Assembly (NCBI GenBank): GCA_900104375.1 | Contig: LT629302.1 | Coordinates: 3,454,480-3,518,479, forward strand | Reading direction: 5' to 3' | Length of the DNA stretch: 64,000 bases | Source of the DNA: Flavobacteriaceae bacterium MAR_2010_188 | GTDB lineage: Bacteria; Bacteroidota; Bacteroidia; Flavobacteriales; Flavobacteriaceae | Shown here: piece by piece, positions 33,189-42,185 of the stretch | Layout of the letters: each line of letters begins with the position of its first letter | Numbering within the stretch: position 1 is the first letter of the stretch | Position numbers and translations under genes: made by a program | Notes under the pieces: generated by a model | The model's database searches: none | The model's input: the letters and a program-made list of their open reading frames with translations, nothing else | Told to the model about the DNA's origin: nothing

Positions 33189-35342
33189 TTACCCACTTTT
33201 CTTAATTAGGAAATCAAATTCTATAAGGGTACCTGCGTTGTTATGCTCATTCATTTTTCCGTTAAGTTGCTGGGTTAATAGTTGAACTAACTGTGAACCG
33301 AAACCGGTACCTTTAGGGGCTAAACCTACAATTTTACCCACTCCGTTGTCCTGTATTTTCAATTTTAAATTAGTGTCGGTAGTTTTTTCTAAACTGATGT
33401 TGATAATACCTTTTTCATTTTGAGGAAAAGCATACTTCAGGGCATTCGTTAAAAGCTCGTTGACAATAAGCCCAATAGGAACGGCCGTATCCACATCCAG
33501 TTCTAAATTATCCATTGCACACTCAATCTTTACTTGTTCTTCTTTATTAAAAGTATCAAGAATACCTTCGCTAAGATTTAAGAAGTAATCCTTCATTTCT
33601 ATACTCCCCAAGTTTGTTCCCTGATATAACTTTTGGTGGATAATACCCATTGATTGAACCCGGTTTTGACTGGCAATCATTGCCTCTTTTGTGGCAGGGT
33701 CTTCTATCTGGGCAGATTGCAATGAAATTAAGCTCTTGACCAGTTCTAGGTTATTTTTTACGCGATGATGTATTTCTTTGAGAAGCAGTTCGTTTTCAGC
33801 ATTGCGCTTATCAAGCAAACTATTTTTATTGGCTAACTCCTCATTTAATATTTTTAGTTGGTGATTGCCCTTTTGTTTAAGCCAGTAATTACGATAGAGT
33901 AAACCGAGCAATATAGCACCAATGACCAAGGCGACAATGTAAATAATTTGTCGTTGCCGGTTAGCAGCGAGCTCTTCATCTTTTTTGAACACATTTACCT
34001 GTAATTCACTTTCGCGAAGGCTCCTTTCATTTCTTTCTACTTCAATAATATTGTTAATCTCTGAATACTCAATATAATATGCAAGAGCCGTTTTATAGTC
34101 TCCCTGAAGCTCATAAACACTGAATAATTTCTGGATAAAATAGGCAGTATTTGATTTGGTATTTATTGCAATAGAGGAATTCCTGGCCTTTTCATAATAG
34201 TTTATTGCTTCATCATATCTTCCTTCTGCCTTTGCAATGTCGCCTAGACGGGAATGTGCAAATTGATATGTATCGATGGTTGTCAGGTTATATTCCTCTA
34301 ACAATTTTATAGTTTTAATCAGGTTGGATTTTGCTTCCTCATATTTCTCTCTATTAGTTAGGTTATTGCCCATTGAGTAATAGTACCAGGTATGATGAAA
34401 CGGGTTAGTGAGTTGGGGCATCAGCTCATGAAATTGTTCCATGTAATAGTCGGTCGAATCGGGATTTGTATCCCCGAAATGATAAGTTAATAGCTTGTAG
34501 GCGACAACAAGGGCCTCATTTTTTTCCGGATAATCTGAGTCCTGATAGCCAATCATGCTTTCCTTTAAATATTGAACTCCCATTTCTTCTTCTTCAGGCA
34601 AACCATACTGATAGAGAAATCTACCTTTATCTTTCAAAAGCTTTAGCTGAATTTCAGGTCGGGGATCTTCTTTTAGCAAATCCAGTGCCTGGACAAAAAG
34701 CTCCAGGCCGGGTTTTGGTTCTCCTCTGATAACTTTTATCAAGGCCCAATTGATCAGTAAATCATACCCCACAACCTTATCCTTTTTGCTTTCCGGGATT
34801 TTTTCGTAATAAGCCCAACCTATGGGTGCCAACGAATCCACAACGTTAAAGTTATGAGACCTATTCGCTCTATCAGTAATATCAAGATACAAATCAGCCA
34901 AACGTTCGTACTGTAAGGGTTTACTATTTTGGAGTAGGTGAGCAGCCATATCAAAATAAAAAACAGTGCTGTCTCGGTCAAAATGCGGCATTTCTTTAAA
35001 CCATAATGCCTTGGCGTGGTAAGCTCTACTCAAAGCAGAAACTTGATCAGGTGAAAGTTCTTTTCTTGCAGACTTTTTTATTAGTTGTAAACTTTCAAGA
35101 GTGGTTTGATGAAGAGGCTCCTTGTTATCCAAAACCTCTAATGCTTTATCTGTGAAATAGACAGAGCTGTCCGTGTTGAAATGATCCATATTCTTATACC
35201 ATGCGGCTTTTGCGGAATATGAGTTGCTCAATTCAAGTGCAGCTTTTACACTATCTATAACTTGGACACTTTGTGAAAATAGGCCCATATGAAAGAACAA
35301 AGCAGAACACCATATCAAGAATTTAATATAGCAGTGTATCAT
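33189..35342 (-). CDS. TPR-containing sensor histidine kinase (HisKA_2 type)
   Basis: Membrane kinase of 717 residues. The signal peptide ends at LFSQS (about 24). The outer part (about 25-455) is helical with TPR-like repeats, clearest at WYYYSMGNNLTNREKYEEAK and LGDIAKAEGRYDEAINYYEKA; two near-repeats (KAAWYKNMDHFNTDSSVY and KALWFKEMPHFDRDSTVF) sit near the start. A span at about 467-485 and a coiled stretch follow. EIHHRVKNNLELVKSLISLQ holds the phospho-acceptor, probably H526. The HATPase has NELLTNALKYAF and GTGFGSQLVQ. No response regulator is adjacent, so its partner lies elsewhere. Confidence 0.88.
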   Translation of the reverse strand: MIHCYIKFLIWCSALFFHMGLFSQSVQVIDSVKAALELSNSYSAKAAWYKNMDHFNTDSSVYFTDKALEVLDNKEPLHQTTLESLQLIKKSARKELSPDQVSALSRAYHAKALWFKEMPHFDRDSTVFYFDMAAHLLQNSKPLQYERLADLYLDITDRANRSHNFNVVDSLAPIGWAYYEKIPESKKDKVVGYDLLINWALIKVIRGEPKPGLELFVQALDLLKEDPRPEIQLKLLKDKGRFLYQYGLPEEEEMGVQYLKESMIGYQDSDYPEKNEALVVAYKLLTYHFGDTNPDSTDYYMEQFHELMPQLTNPFHHTWYYYSMGNNLTNREKYEEAKSNLIKTIKLLEEYNLTTIDTYQFAHSRLGDIAKAEGRYDEAINYYEKARNSSIAINTKSNTAYFIQKLFSVYELQGDYKTALAYYIEYSEINNIIEVERNERSLRESELQVNVFKKDEELAANRQRQIIYIVALVIGAILLGLLYRNYWLKQKGNHQLKILNEELANKNSLLDKRNAENELLLKEIHHRVKNNLELVKSLISLQSAQIEDPATKEAMIASQNRVQSMGIIHQKLYQGTNLGSIEMKDYFLNLSEGILDTFNKEEQVKIECAMDNLELDVDTAVPIGLIVNELLTNALKYAFPQNEKGIINISLEKTTDTNLKLKIQDNGVGKIVGLAPKGTGFGSQLVQLLTQQLNGKMNEHNNAGTLIEFDFLIKKSG

Positions 35343-35873
35343 AGCTTTGCAAGTAAGATTGATATGGACAGTCTTTTATTTGTCATCTAACACGGGAAAA
35401 TTTTATATTCTCTTAGTAAAATAGATCTAATTGTTGCCGTAATTGGACAAAAAGTAAATAAAATTTTGTGATTTAATTATATTATCACAATTAGAAATTG
35501 ATTTTGTTGTGTTTTACAGCTGTCCCTTTCTTATTTCTGGTTATTGACTTGCTGGGCGAAGAGAATAACCTTTCATCACTAATATAATTTCACCCAAAGC
35601 GTACAAGGTGGATGGTTATTTTTTAGCAGTTTTCATCTTATTTCCCTGAGGAGGCAGCGCGTTATTTCTTCGTATTCTAGTGAGAAGCGACTACTGAAAT
35701 TTGTCTTTCTATAATTCTAATTACCACTGATGGTCAGCTTTTTTTTTAATTCCAGTTCAATTGTTGTGTTAGCTTCTGAAAGTTTTGTGATAGCAGATCA
35801 TTTAAACTATCAGAAATGTGGTATGATTTTTTAATACAAAAATTTTTTTCATTCCAATCCTCAAACTCAATAT
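35343..35873. other. 531-bp intergenic region with a TTGTGAT/ATCACAA dyad
   Basis: AT-rich and without a convincing gene. The only clear element is a dyad at 35466-35490: TTGTGAT and ATCACAA, 11 bases apart. It resembles a CRP/FNR-type half-site pair but with wider spacing. It is 125 bases upstream of the kinase start and 384 bases before the short plus-strand frame. Confidence 0.4.
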
Positions 35874-36101
35874 ATGGTTATGATTATTGCGCCTAAAGAG
35901 CGGGTGACTTATATTTTAGAAAGAATTATTCATTTAAAAACACTGCTCGATAATGCCTGGATCTATCTTATGGTAATGGATCCTACTAACGCAAACGAGA
36001 TTTTTCAATATAAGAAGAGCTTAAATTGGCTGTCATTATCCAATAAAAAAATCAAGGTAGAAGTTGGAAAACATAAATTTGAAAGTTCGACTACTTATTA
36101 A
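35874..36101 (+). CDS. Short hypothetical protein, uncertain
   Basis: Frame of 75 residues starting MVMIIAPKERVTYILERI with a leucine-rich helical middle (IHLKTLLDNAWIYLMVM) and a basic tail. I recognise no family. The one argument for a real gene is that a strong hairpin with a T-run on the plus strand lies 65 bases after its stop (36166-36200), and no other plus-strand gene needs it. It could equally be a non-coding transcript or chance. Confidence 0.35.
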   Translation: MVMIIAPKERVTYILERIIHLKTLLDNAWIYLMVMDPTNANEIFQYKKSLNWLSLSNKKIKVEVGKHKFESSTTY

Positions 36102-36165
36102 AAAATTTTACTTTATAAGTAAAATTCTCATCAACCTTTCCTTTAACTAAAACTCAAAATCCTTT

Positions 36166-36200
36166 AAATCCTAGTCAGAATAATGGCTAGGATTTTTTCT
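36166..36200 (+). terminator. Intrinsic terminator on the plus strand
   Basis: AAATCCTAGTCA (36166-36177) pairs with TGGCTAGGATTT (36184-36195, one G-T pair). TTTCTTTTT follows on the plus strand, while the minus-strand side lacks a T-run. It therefore ends a plus-strand transcript whose gene is uncertain. Confidence 0.7.
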
Positions 36201-36243
36201 TTTTACTCTTATTTCAATTTATAAATTGCTATTAGTTTGTAGA

Positions 36244-36657
36244 TTATGAATTTCTGCTCTCCGAGAGTCGATTGATTTCCACGATTGAACTACCTTTTCT
36301 TCGCAAATAATTTATGCGGAAAAGTTCGATAGCCATTTTTATGTCCTCTGCTGTTTTAACATTAAACATTACCCACTTTCCTCCACCATATCGAAATGGT
36401 GATGCCAACTTTCTGCCGAATAATATCTTCGTCAAAGACTTTCCTGTTGGTAAGTGTATCTCTCCGTCCATATGGATATGGCCTAACTCCTTTTTGCCGA
36501 CATAAAAGTCTGCGCCATCTACTTTATCTCTTTCTTGATAGTTCCAATGGGTTAATGCAACAACATTGTCCCAGCTTTGTATTTCTGAACTTATGTTCTG
36601 CAATGGTCCCTCTAAAACCGGGGGTGGGATGATAGGGGCTTTTTCTTGAATCTTCAT
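36244..36657 (-). CDS. DUF5519 (luciferase-domain-like) protein
   Basis: Small soluble protein of 137 residues. The central segment ELGHIHMDGEIHLPTGKSL followed by ILFGRKLASPFRYGGGKWV is the mark of the family annotated as luciferase domain or DUF5519. The histidine-rich HIHMDGEIH could bind metal or a phosphate. Despite the name no light reaction is implied. The C-terminal helix (AEDIKMAIELFRINYLRRKG) completes the usual domain. It is a single gene with no operon partner. Confidence 0.7.
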   Translation of the reverse strand: MKIQEKAPIIPPPVLEGPLQNISSEIQSWDNVVALTHWNYQERDKVDGADFYVGKKELGHIHMDGEIHLPTGKSLTKILFGRKLASPFRYGGGKWVMFNVKTAEDIKMAIELFRINYLRRKGSSIVEINRLSESRNS

Positions 36658-36870
36658 TGTTCTAATTACTATTATTAGGCTGAATTAATCATGTTTCGAC
36701 AATATCCTAAACTTCAACTCAAATTTTTATATAAAGCTCGGCGATTCATAAGCTGAATAATCTTGAAGGGCAAAGAATCTTTTGATAAAATAATGCATCG
36801 AGAGTTTTGTGTCGAAGTTGGGCAACCTTCAAGTTGAAGTTCTGCGCGATAGCAAGATTCTAACTTAAAA

Positions 36871-38319
36871 TCAGTCTAACAACAAAAGATCTTGTTCAAT
36901 TAAAATGTTGCGATTAGCATTTCCTAGAGCATTGAACAAACGTAGATGCGCGTTCAAAAGATCGAATTGGAGGTTATTGGCCTTTAGACTTGTCTCGATT
37001 AATTTTTGTTCACGGGAATTGACTAAGAACAAAGAACTTTCTCCAAGGTCAAATTTTCGATTTTCAGCCTCAACCAATTGTGTAGTACCCAATACAATTT
37101 CTGTAATGAGCAGATTTTGTTCAGTTAAAGAGCTTAGCTCTGCAGTGGCGGCGAATAATTGGTTTTTTAAAGTTAATGAAGTCGACATTCGTTCAAAATT
37201 AACATCCTGAAGTTTCCAATTCGCCAATTGAAGGGCACCGCGTTCTTTTCTAAGAAATAGCGGTACACTAAAATTAAATGCAGCTTTATAGTTTGCGGTA
37301 TTTAAGCTATTCACTTTTTCATAATCCGGAGTTAGGAAATTATATTGTAGATCCAGTTTAGGAAGAAGATTGTTACGTTTTAACGAACGCTCTACCTTTA
37401 ATTGTTCTATCCTGGCGTCCAAACTTCTAAGCCGTGGGTGAAGTGCCAACGTATCCCTATTTTCAATCTCAGTTTCAAAGGCAAGGGAATTCCAGATTAC
37501 ACTCCGCTCCGGAACTTGTGGAATGCTTTCATCTTCAATTTGCAATGGCACACCATTTATCCAAAGATAATTGCTCGCCTTCAATTTTGATTTGCGGAGT
37601 TTTAATTGTGCTGCTTCAAGGCTTAACACCCTATTCTGAAAGGTAATTTTCGCCTCTATACTATCAATTGCAGCTTGATCGCCTTCCTCGACCCTTCTTT
37701 TTACACCATTAAAACGTATTTCGGCGTTACTTAAAAATGCCTCGTAGATCAAGGTTTCGTTGTAGGCTTCGATCCATTCAAAATAGGCCTTGCTCGATTC
37801 AAAAAGAACTTTATTAATGGATATATCCCGCTGGGCCCTAGATTGGTCGAGGTAGAATCTAGCTTGCTTCAGTGCGGCCATACGCTCGTTAATTAAAAAG
37901 CCTTGAGCGACAGAAAAGGATACACCAGCACTGTACAAACCATCTTCGGGAACCGTTAGGCTTGGATCTAAAAATTCTCCGCTGTTTTCTTCAAAATTTG
38001 CCTTTAATTCAATCCCATACCAAGTAGGGATTTTAAATGCAGCATTGAGCCGATCGTAATATTCTGTTCCTTTGAACTTTTTTCTATCATAATCCACCTC
38101 AATCTTAGGGTCAAATCCCCCGCGTGCCTGAAGTAGGGTCGATTCACCGATATTCAATTTTAAATTGGCCTGTTTAACCAAGGGATGGTGTTGCTTTACA
38201 AAACCAAGATATTCTTCATAAGTAATTATGTAGTCACTGGGCACAGGCTGTTGTTGAGCCAAAGTGCTCATTGATATCATTAAACAATTTATGGTGATCA
38301 AAAATCCTATCTTCTTCAT
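36871..38319 (-). CDS. TolC-family outer-membrane efflux protein
   Basis: Outer-membrane channel of 482 residues. The signal peptide ends at TLAQQ (about 22). Two TolC-type halves follow, with long amphipathic helices (for example LKQARFYLDQSRAQRDISIN, YLWI-to-ARIEQLKVERSLKRNN) and short barrel strands (FSVAQGFLI, AAFNFSVPLFL). It is last in the operon tetR-ABC-hlyD-tolC and starts 1 base after the HlyD gene. It would form the exit duct of the tripartite exporter across the outer membrane. Confidence 0.85.
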   Translation of the reverse strand: MKKIGFLITINCLMISMSTLAQQQPVPSDYIITYEEYLGFVKQHHPLVKQANLKLNIGESTLLQARGGFDPKIEVDYDRKKFKGTEYYDRLNAAFKIPTWYGIELKANFEENSGEFLDPSLTVPEDGLYSAGVSFSVAQGFLINERMAALKQARFYLDQSRAQRDISINKVLFESSKAYFEWIEAYNETLIYEAFLSNAEIRFNGVKRRVEEGDQAAIDSIEAKITFQNRVLSLEAAQLKLRKSKLKASNYLWINGVPLQIEDESIPQVPERSVIWNSLAFETEIENRDTLALHPRLRSLDARIEQLKVERSLKRNNLLPKLDLQYNFLTPDYEKVNSLNTANYKAAFNFSVPLFLRKERGALQLANWKLQDVNFERMSTSLTLKNQLFAATAELSSLTEQNLLITEIVLGTTQLVEAENRKFDLGESSLFLVNSREQKLIETSLKANNLQFDLLNAHLRLFNALGNANRNILIEQDLLLLD

Positions 38320-38320
38320 G

Positions 38321-39676
38321 CTAATCCTTTAAGGATTTTTTGCTATCTCCATTTTCTGGGGCGTAGTAATTAGGGGGAAAACCATTTAATTTTCGCCATA
38401 TTTCATACCATATCGGCACATCTTCCAACAGAGCAATTGTATAGGCACCTGAACCGATGCTTACATTTTTTGGCCATTCTTCTTTTTCTTTATCTGGGGC
38501 GATCAAAATTCTAAATTTACCGTTTTCGCTAATGAAGGTTTCGATAGCTACTATCCTACCGCCATAAGTGCCAAAAGATGCATTTGGCCATCCACTGAAA
38601 AAGATTGCCGGCCAACCATCAAATTGTATCCTGATTTCTTCATTTAAATGCATTAAAGGAAGGTCTATCGGTTCTACGAAAGACTCTACTGCGAGGTCAT
38701 AGTCGGAAGGCATAATATTAACAAGTTTTTCACCTTCTTTAAAGGTCTCGCCAATACCGGCTCTAATAGCTTTATTGATAAATCCATTTTGCGGTGCGGT
38801 AATGTAGTTCATCGCGCTACGGATTTCGTAGTTCGTAAACTGGTTCTCTAACTTCTGTATTTCTGCTTCAGCTTCAAACTGGTCGGATTCTGCAGTAAAT
38901 CGCTCACCACTCGTTTTGGCTATTTTATCTGCATATTCTGCCGCCACACGGCTAATTTCAACTTGAGCATTAATGACCTCATTCTGACTAGACAAGTATT
39001 TATTCTCTTGAGAGATCAACTTAGCTTCTGTTTCTTGAAGTTTCAACCTTTTTTCTTCTACATCGGCGACCGATTTTAAACCTTCTTCTTGTAAAGTTTG
39101 TGTTCGTTGAAATTGTTTTTGGGCAATAAGTATATTTGTCTTGGCTGCTTCTAGGTCTATGCTATCACTTTTAACCTTGAGATAACCTTGCTTCAGTTTA
39201 TTTTCCGCCTGTTGAAGTTTTAATTGACCTTCCCGGCGTAAGGCAACAATTTGGTTTCCGAGGGAACCGATTTTTCCTTCGTATGATTTTAAAGATGAAG
39301 ATTTCGCATCTCTTTGCGAGCGTGTACGCTCTACTAATAGTGGGTCTTGGTATTCATTCTTTATTTCTGAAATATGCAAAATCGTATCGCCTTTCTTTAC
39401 ATAATCGCCTTCCTGTACATACCATTTCTCGATTTTTCCTGGTATTGCCGACTGAATAGTCTGTGGTCTCTTGTCGGGGGTGAGGGTCGTAACAAACCCA
39501 TTCCCAGAAACGTTTTGGGTCCAGGGCAGGAACAATATTATAATCAGAAGCAAACCAAACGCTACCAATAGCCGGTTTAAAACCTTGTAATGTTTGGTCC
39601 TAAAGGCTTGGGCAAAGGAGTCGTATCCTTCTAAGTTTACTTTTTTGTTTAATTGATTATGTGATATATTAAGCAT
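38321..39676 (-). CDS. HlyD-family membrane-fusion (periplasmic adaptor) protein
   Basis: Adaptor of 451 residues. The cytoplasmic N-terminus is about 35 residues long, with one span at 36-54 (VAFGLLLIIILFLPW). The lipoyl half-motif GKIEKWYVQEGDYVKKGDTIL follows, then a long coiled-coil hairpin (about 115-290). The second lipoyl half is at YITAPQNGFINKAIRAGIGE, and a beta-barrel domain comes after it. This layout is that of HlyD in type I secretion or of multidrug ABC exporters. It joins the ABC protein to TolC. Its start overlaps the end of the ABC gene by 8 bases. Confidence 0.88.
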   Translation of the reverse strand: MLNISHNQLNKKVNLEGYDSFAQAFRTKHYKVLNRLLVAFGLLLIIILFLPWTQNVSGNGFVTTLTPDKRPQTIQSAIPGKIEKWYVQEGDYVKKGDTILHISEIKNEYQDPLLVERTRSQRDAKSSSLKSYEGKIGSLGNQIVALRREGQLKLQQAENKLKQGYLKVKSDSIDLEAAKTNILIAQKQFQRTQTLQEEGLKSVADVEEKRLKLQETEAKLISQENKYLSSQNEVINAQVEISRVAAEYADKIAKTSGERFTAESDQFEAEAEIQKLENQFTNYEIRSAMNYITAPQNGFINKAIRAGIGETFKEGEKLVNIMPSDYDLAVESFVEPIDLPLMHLNEEIRIQFDGWPAIFFSGWPNASFGTYGGRIVAIETFISENGKFRILIAPDKEKEEWPKNVSIGSGAYTIALLEDVPIWYEIWRKLNGFPPNYYAPENGDSKKSLKD

Positions 39677-41336
39677 TGCTGTTGCTAATTAAATTTCCAT
39701 TATCTAGCGTAAGAACTCTAGTAACCCGTTTTCTCCAGAGAGGGTTTCTTGATGCTACAATAATGGACCACGGTTGATGATTGGAGGTTAAGTACTCAAT
39801 TATGTTCTCGGCATCTTCTGGTTCAAAATGCTCTAAGGGATCTTTAAGCAAGAGTAAAACGGGTTCATGCACAATGGCTCTCGCTAGCACAATACGCTTA
39901 GCAACTGAATGCGGTATTTGCTGACCCTCGGGATAAAGAATTGTTTTGAGACCGTTGGGTTGAGTTTTAATAAATGGCAGAAGTCCAATTTTATCCAGAA
40001 CCTCAAATACTCGATCTTGAGATATAGAGGTATCTCCAAAAGTTATGTTATCTAAAATAGTTCCCTCAAAAGGATGTTGGTCTGGTAATACCTGTCCAAT
40101 CTTTCTCCTGTAGAGGTTAGGCCAAATTCCTTTTATTGAGGAGTTGTTTATATAGATAGACCCAGAAGTTGGAAAAATAAGCCCAGAAAGCAGCTTAAGC
40201 AGTGTGGATTTACCAGAGCCAGAACCTCCGGCAATTAAGATGCGCTCATTGGTATCTACTTTAAAGCTGATGTTATTTAAGATAGAGACGCCATCAGGAG
40301 ATGTAAAACCAAGATTTTCTAATTCTATATGAAGAGTCTGTCTTGTTGCAAATGGATCAATTCCATCTTGAGGCTCCAACTCTTTATCCACGACTTGTCC
40401 CAATTTTTCTAAGGATGTCAAGACATCGTAGAAGGTTTCAAGACCAACGATTAATTTTTCTACCGACGCAATTACTAATAAGATGATAATTTCTGCTGCA
40501 ACAAACTGTCCTATATTCATTTCTTGGTTAAGGACCAAAAGACCACCTATAATTAAAAGGCCTGAAGTAACAAGAACCTTAAAACCGATCATATAGATAT
40601 ATTGGATTAGTAAAACCCTAAAATGGCTCTCTCTTGCAATAAGGTAATCTTTGGTGAGCTTATCATTACGCCTCATAGCAAGGGAAGTATTACCTGATAA
40701 TTTAAAACTCAGAATTGACCTCGCGACCTCTTGTATCCAATGAGCTACTTTATACTTGCTTTTGGATTCTTGCAAACTTGTGGTCATCCCTTTTCTGGCA
40801 GTGAAACGGAATACCAGATATATTAAACCAACTAAGAGCATTCCATAGATAATAAAGAAGGCGTGATAAAACGACAACAATAACAGTCCGAATATTATTT
40901 GAAGCGTGGCCGCAGGAAAATCGAGCAAAATTTTTGATAGTCCTTTTTGTACGGTAAGTGTATCAAAAAATCGATTTGCTAATTCTGGTGGATATTGGTT
41001 GCGAAGCTCGCTTACCTTGATTTTTGGAAAGCGGTAAGCAAATTCAAAAGAAGAACGGGTAAAAATCTTTTGTTGAATGCTTTCAAGGATTCTAATTTGC
41101 ATAATCTGTAAAACACCTTGGAATATTACTCCCAAAGTTACTAGTGCTACTAAAACAATCCAGGATGTAGAAATCTGGGCACCTTGTATTAAGTTAATGA
41201 TTGCTTGTATACCAAGAGGAAGGGATAATGCAACTAAGCCGGCAAATATGGCATAGTAAACAATCTGCCTTATATCCCGATTATCTAATTGTAAGAGGCC
41301 AATAAATCGTTGCCAAGGTGAGAGGGTTGCCTTCAT
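39669..41336 (-). CDS. ABC exporter (permease plus ATPase) with degenerate ATPase motifs
   Basis: A protein of 555 residues with an ABC exporter membrane domain (about 20-310, six spans) and a nucleotide-binding domain (about 335-550). Walker A is intact: GGSGSGKST at 370-378 with K376. The Q-loop is kept (GQVLPDQHP). The rest is altered. The signature site reads IPHSVAK (474-480) instead of LSGGQ. Walker B reads LLLLKDP (K498, D499) where LDEP is expected. The switch histidine of the AHR motif is S529. The protein has no C39 peptidase domain. It lies between tetR and hlyD with overlapping ends, so it is part of a tripartite exporter, perhaps with slow or non-standard ATP use. Confidence 0.85.
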   Translation of the reverse strand: MKATLSPWQRFIGLLQLDNRDIRQIVYYAIFAGLVALSLPLGIQAIINLIQGAQISTSWIVLVALVTLGVIFQGVLQIMQIRILESIQQKIFTRSSFEFAYRFPKIKVSELRNQYPPELANRFFDTLTVQKGLSKILLDFPAATLQIIFGLLLLSFYHAFFIIYGMLLVGLIYLVFRFTARKGMTTSLQESKSKYKVAHWIQEVARSILSFKLSGNTSLAMRRNDKLTKDYLIARESHFRVLLIQYIYMIGFKVLVTSGLLIIGGLLVLNQEMNIGQFVAAEIIILLVIASVEKLIVGLETFYDVLTSLEKLGQVVDKELEPQDGIDPFATRQTLHIELENLGFTSPDGVSILNNISFKVDTNERILIAGGSGSGKSTLLKLLSGLIFPTSGSIYINNSSIKGIWPNLYRRKIGQVLPDQHPFEGTILDNITFGDTSISQDRVFEVLDKIGLLPFIKTQPNGLKTILYPEGQQIPHSVAKRIVLARAIVHEPVLLLLKDPLEHFEPEDAENIIEYLTSNHQPWSIIVASRNPLWRKRVTRVLTLDNGNLISNSNA

Positions 41337-42016
41337 TTATCTTTATTTTTTAGTAAGCCGAAAACCATATTAGTGTAAAAATCAGAAGGCGGAATTTCTT
41401 CGGTACAATCCGTGATGGTCGGGAAATGTGCTTGGAGAAAGTGTTGGTGCATAGACCCCTCCACGATTGTGCTTGCCAATGAGGCGGGATATTTGTAATG
41501 TGGATCATAGGCTGCTATCGCATCCTTTATCCTTAATATGAGGCGCTTATAAATTCCAAAATATCCAACTTTATTATCCTCGTCTACTTCTTTGGTCAGA
41601 AATGATTTAGAATACTCATTAATGACGATTTTGTTAAGTTTAATTTCATCAATATGTGAGAAAGAAGAATCTGTGGTTATTGATTTAGCTATAAATCCAA
41701 TGATCGATTCTAGTTTAGATTTAGCGTCGCTAATGCTGTACGTACTTAAAACCATCTGATACTCAAGCCACCCCCAGTACCATGAAGTGAGGTAGAGCAA
41801 TAATTTATGTTTGTTTTCGAAGTATCTATAGATTGATGCTTCCGGTGATGAAATTATTTCCCCTAATTTTCTAAAGGTGAAAGATTCAAAGCCAATGTCT
41901 TCTATAAGGATAATGCTATTTTCAATGATGCGCTTTCCTAAATTTGAAGATTCTGGATCCTTCAAATAGAGATTTTCGTTGACTTTTATTCGTAGATTTT
42001 TGAGTAGCTCCTGCAT
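41333..42016 (-). CDS. TetR/AcrR-family transcriptional regulator
   Basis: A protein of 227 residues. The N-terminal helix-turn-helix is about residues 25-75: IIENSIILIEDIGFESFTFRKLGE then SPEASIYRYFENKHKLLLYL, which holds the TetR recognition helix and tyrosine. The C-terminal ligand domain is variable and rich in aromatics. It is first in the exporter operon and overlaps the ABC gene by 4 bases, the classic layout of a self-regulated efflux system. Two AT-rich palindromes upstream (42042-42083) are candidate operators. The ligand is unknown. Confidence 0.85.
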   Translation of the reverse strand: MQELLKNLRIKVNENLYLKDPESSNLGKRIIENSIILIEDIGFESFTFRKLGEIISSPEASIYRYFENKHKLLLYLTSWYWGWLEYQMVLSTYSISDAKSKLESIIGFIAKSITTDSSFSHIDEIKLNKIVINEYSKSFLTKEVDEDNKVGYFGIYKRLILRIKDAIAAYDPHYKYPASLASTIVEGSMHQHFLQAHFPTITDCTEEIPPSDFYTNMVFGLLKNKDK

Positions 42017-42041
42017 AATGATGATTTAAAACGCAAAAATA

Positions 42042-42083
42042 ATAGTAATACTATCGATAATAAATAGTTTAACTATTTATTAT
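42042..42083 (-). promoter_or_regulatory. Candidate TetR operators upstream of the exporter operon
   Basis: ATAGTAATACTAT (42042-42054) is a perfect 13-base dyad. ATAATAAATAGTT (42057-42069) and AACTATTTATTAT (42071-42083) are perfect 13-bp arms around a single T. The longer dyad begins 41 bases before the tetR start. The length and position are those of a TetR-family operator. Confidence 0.6.
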
Positions 42084-42185
42084 GTTTATTTAACCATCAA
42101 TTTTGAATATACAATAAAGGTATCATATAATGTTTACCTTGGGCACTATTCTTGTGATAAGACAGCAATTATAAATACAGCACTC

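Noticed and set aside
36244-36657. Bioluminescence gene
   Set aside because: The DUF5519 family carries a luciferase name only by distant likeness; no lux genes or cofactor enzymes are nearby.
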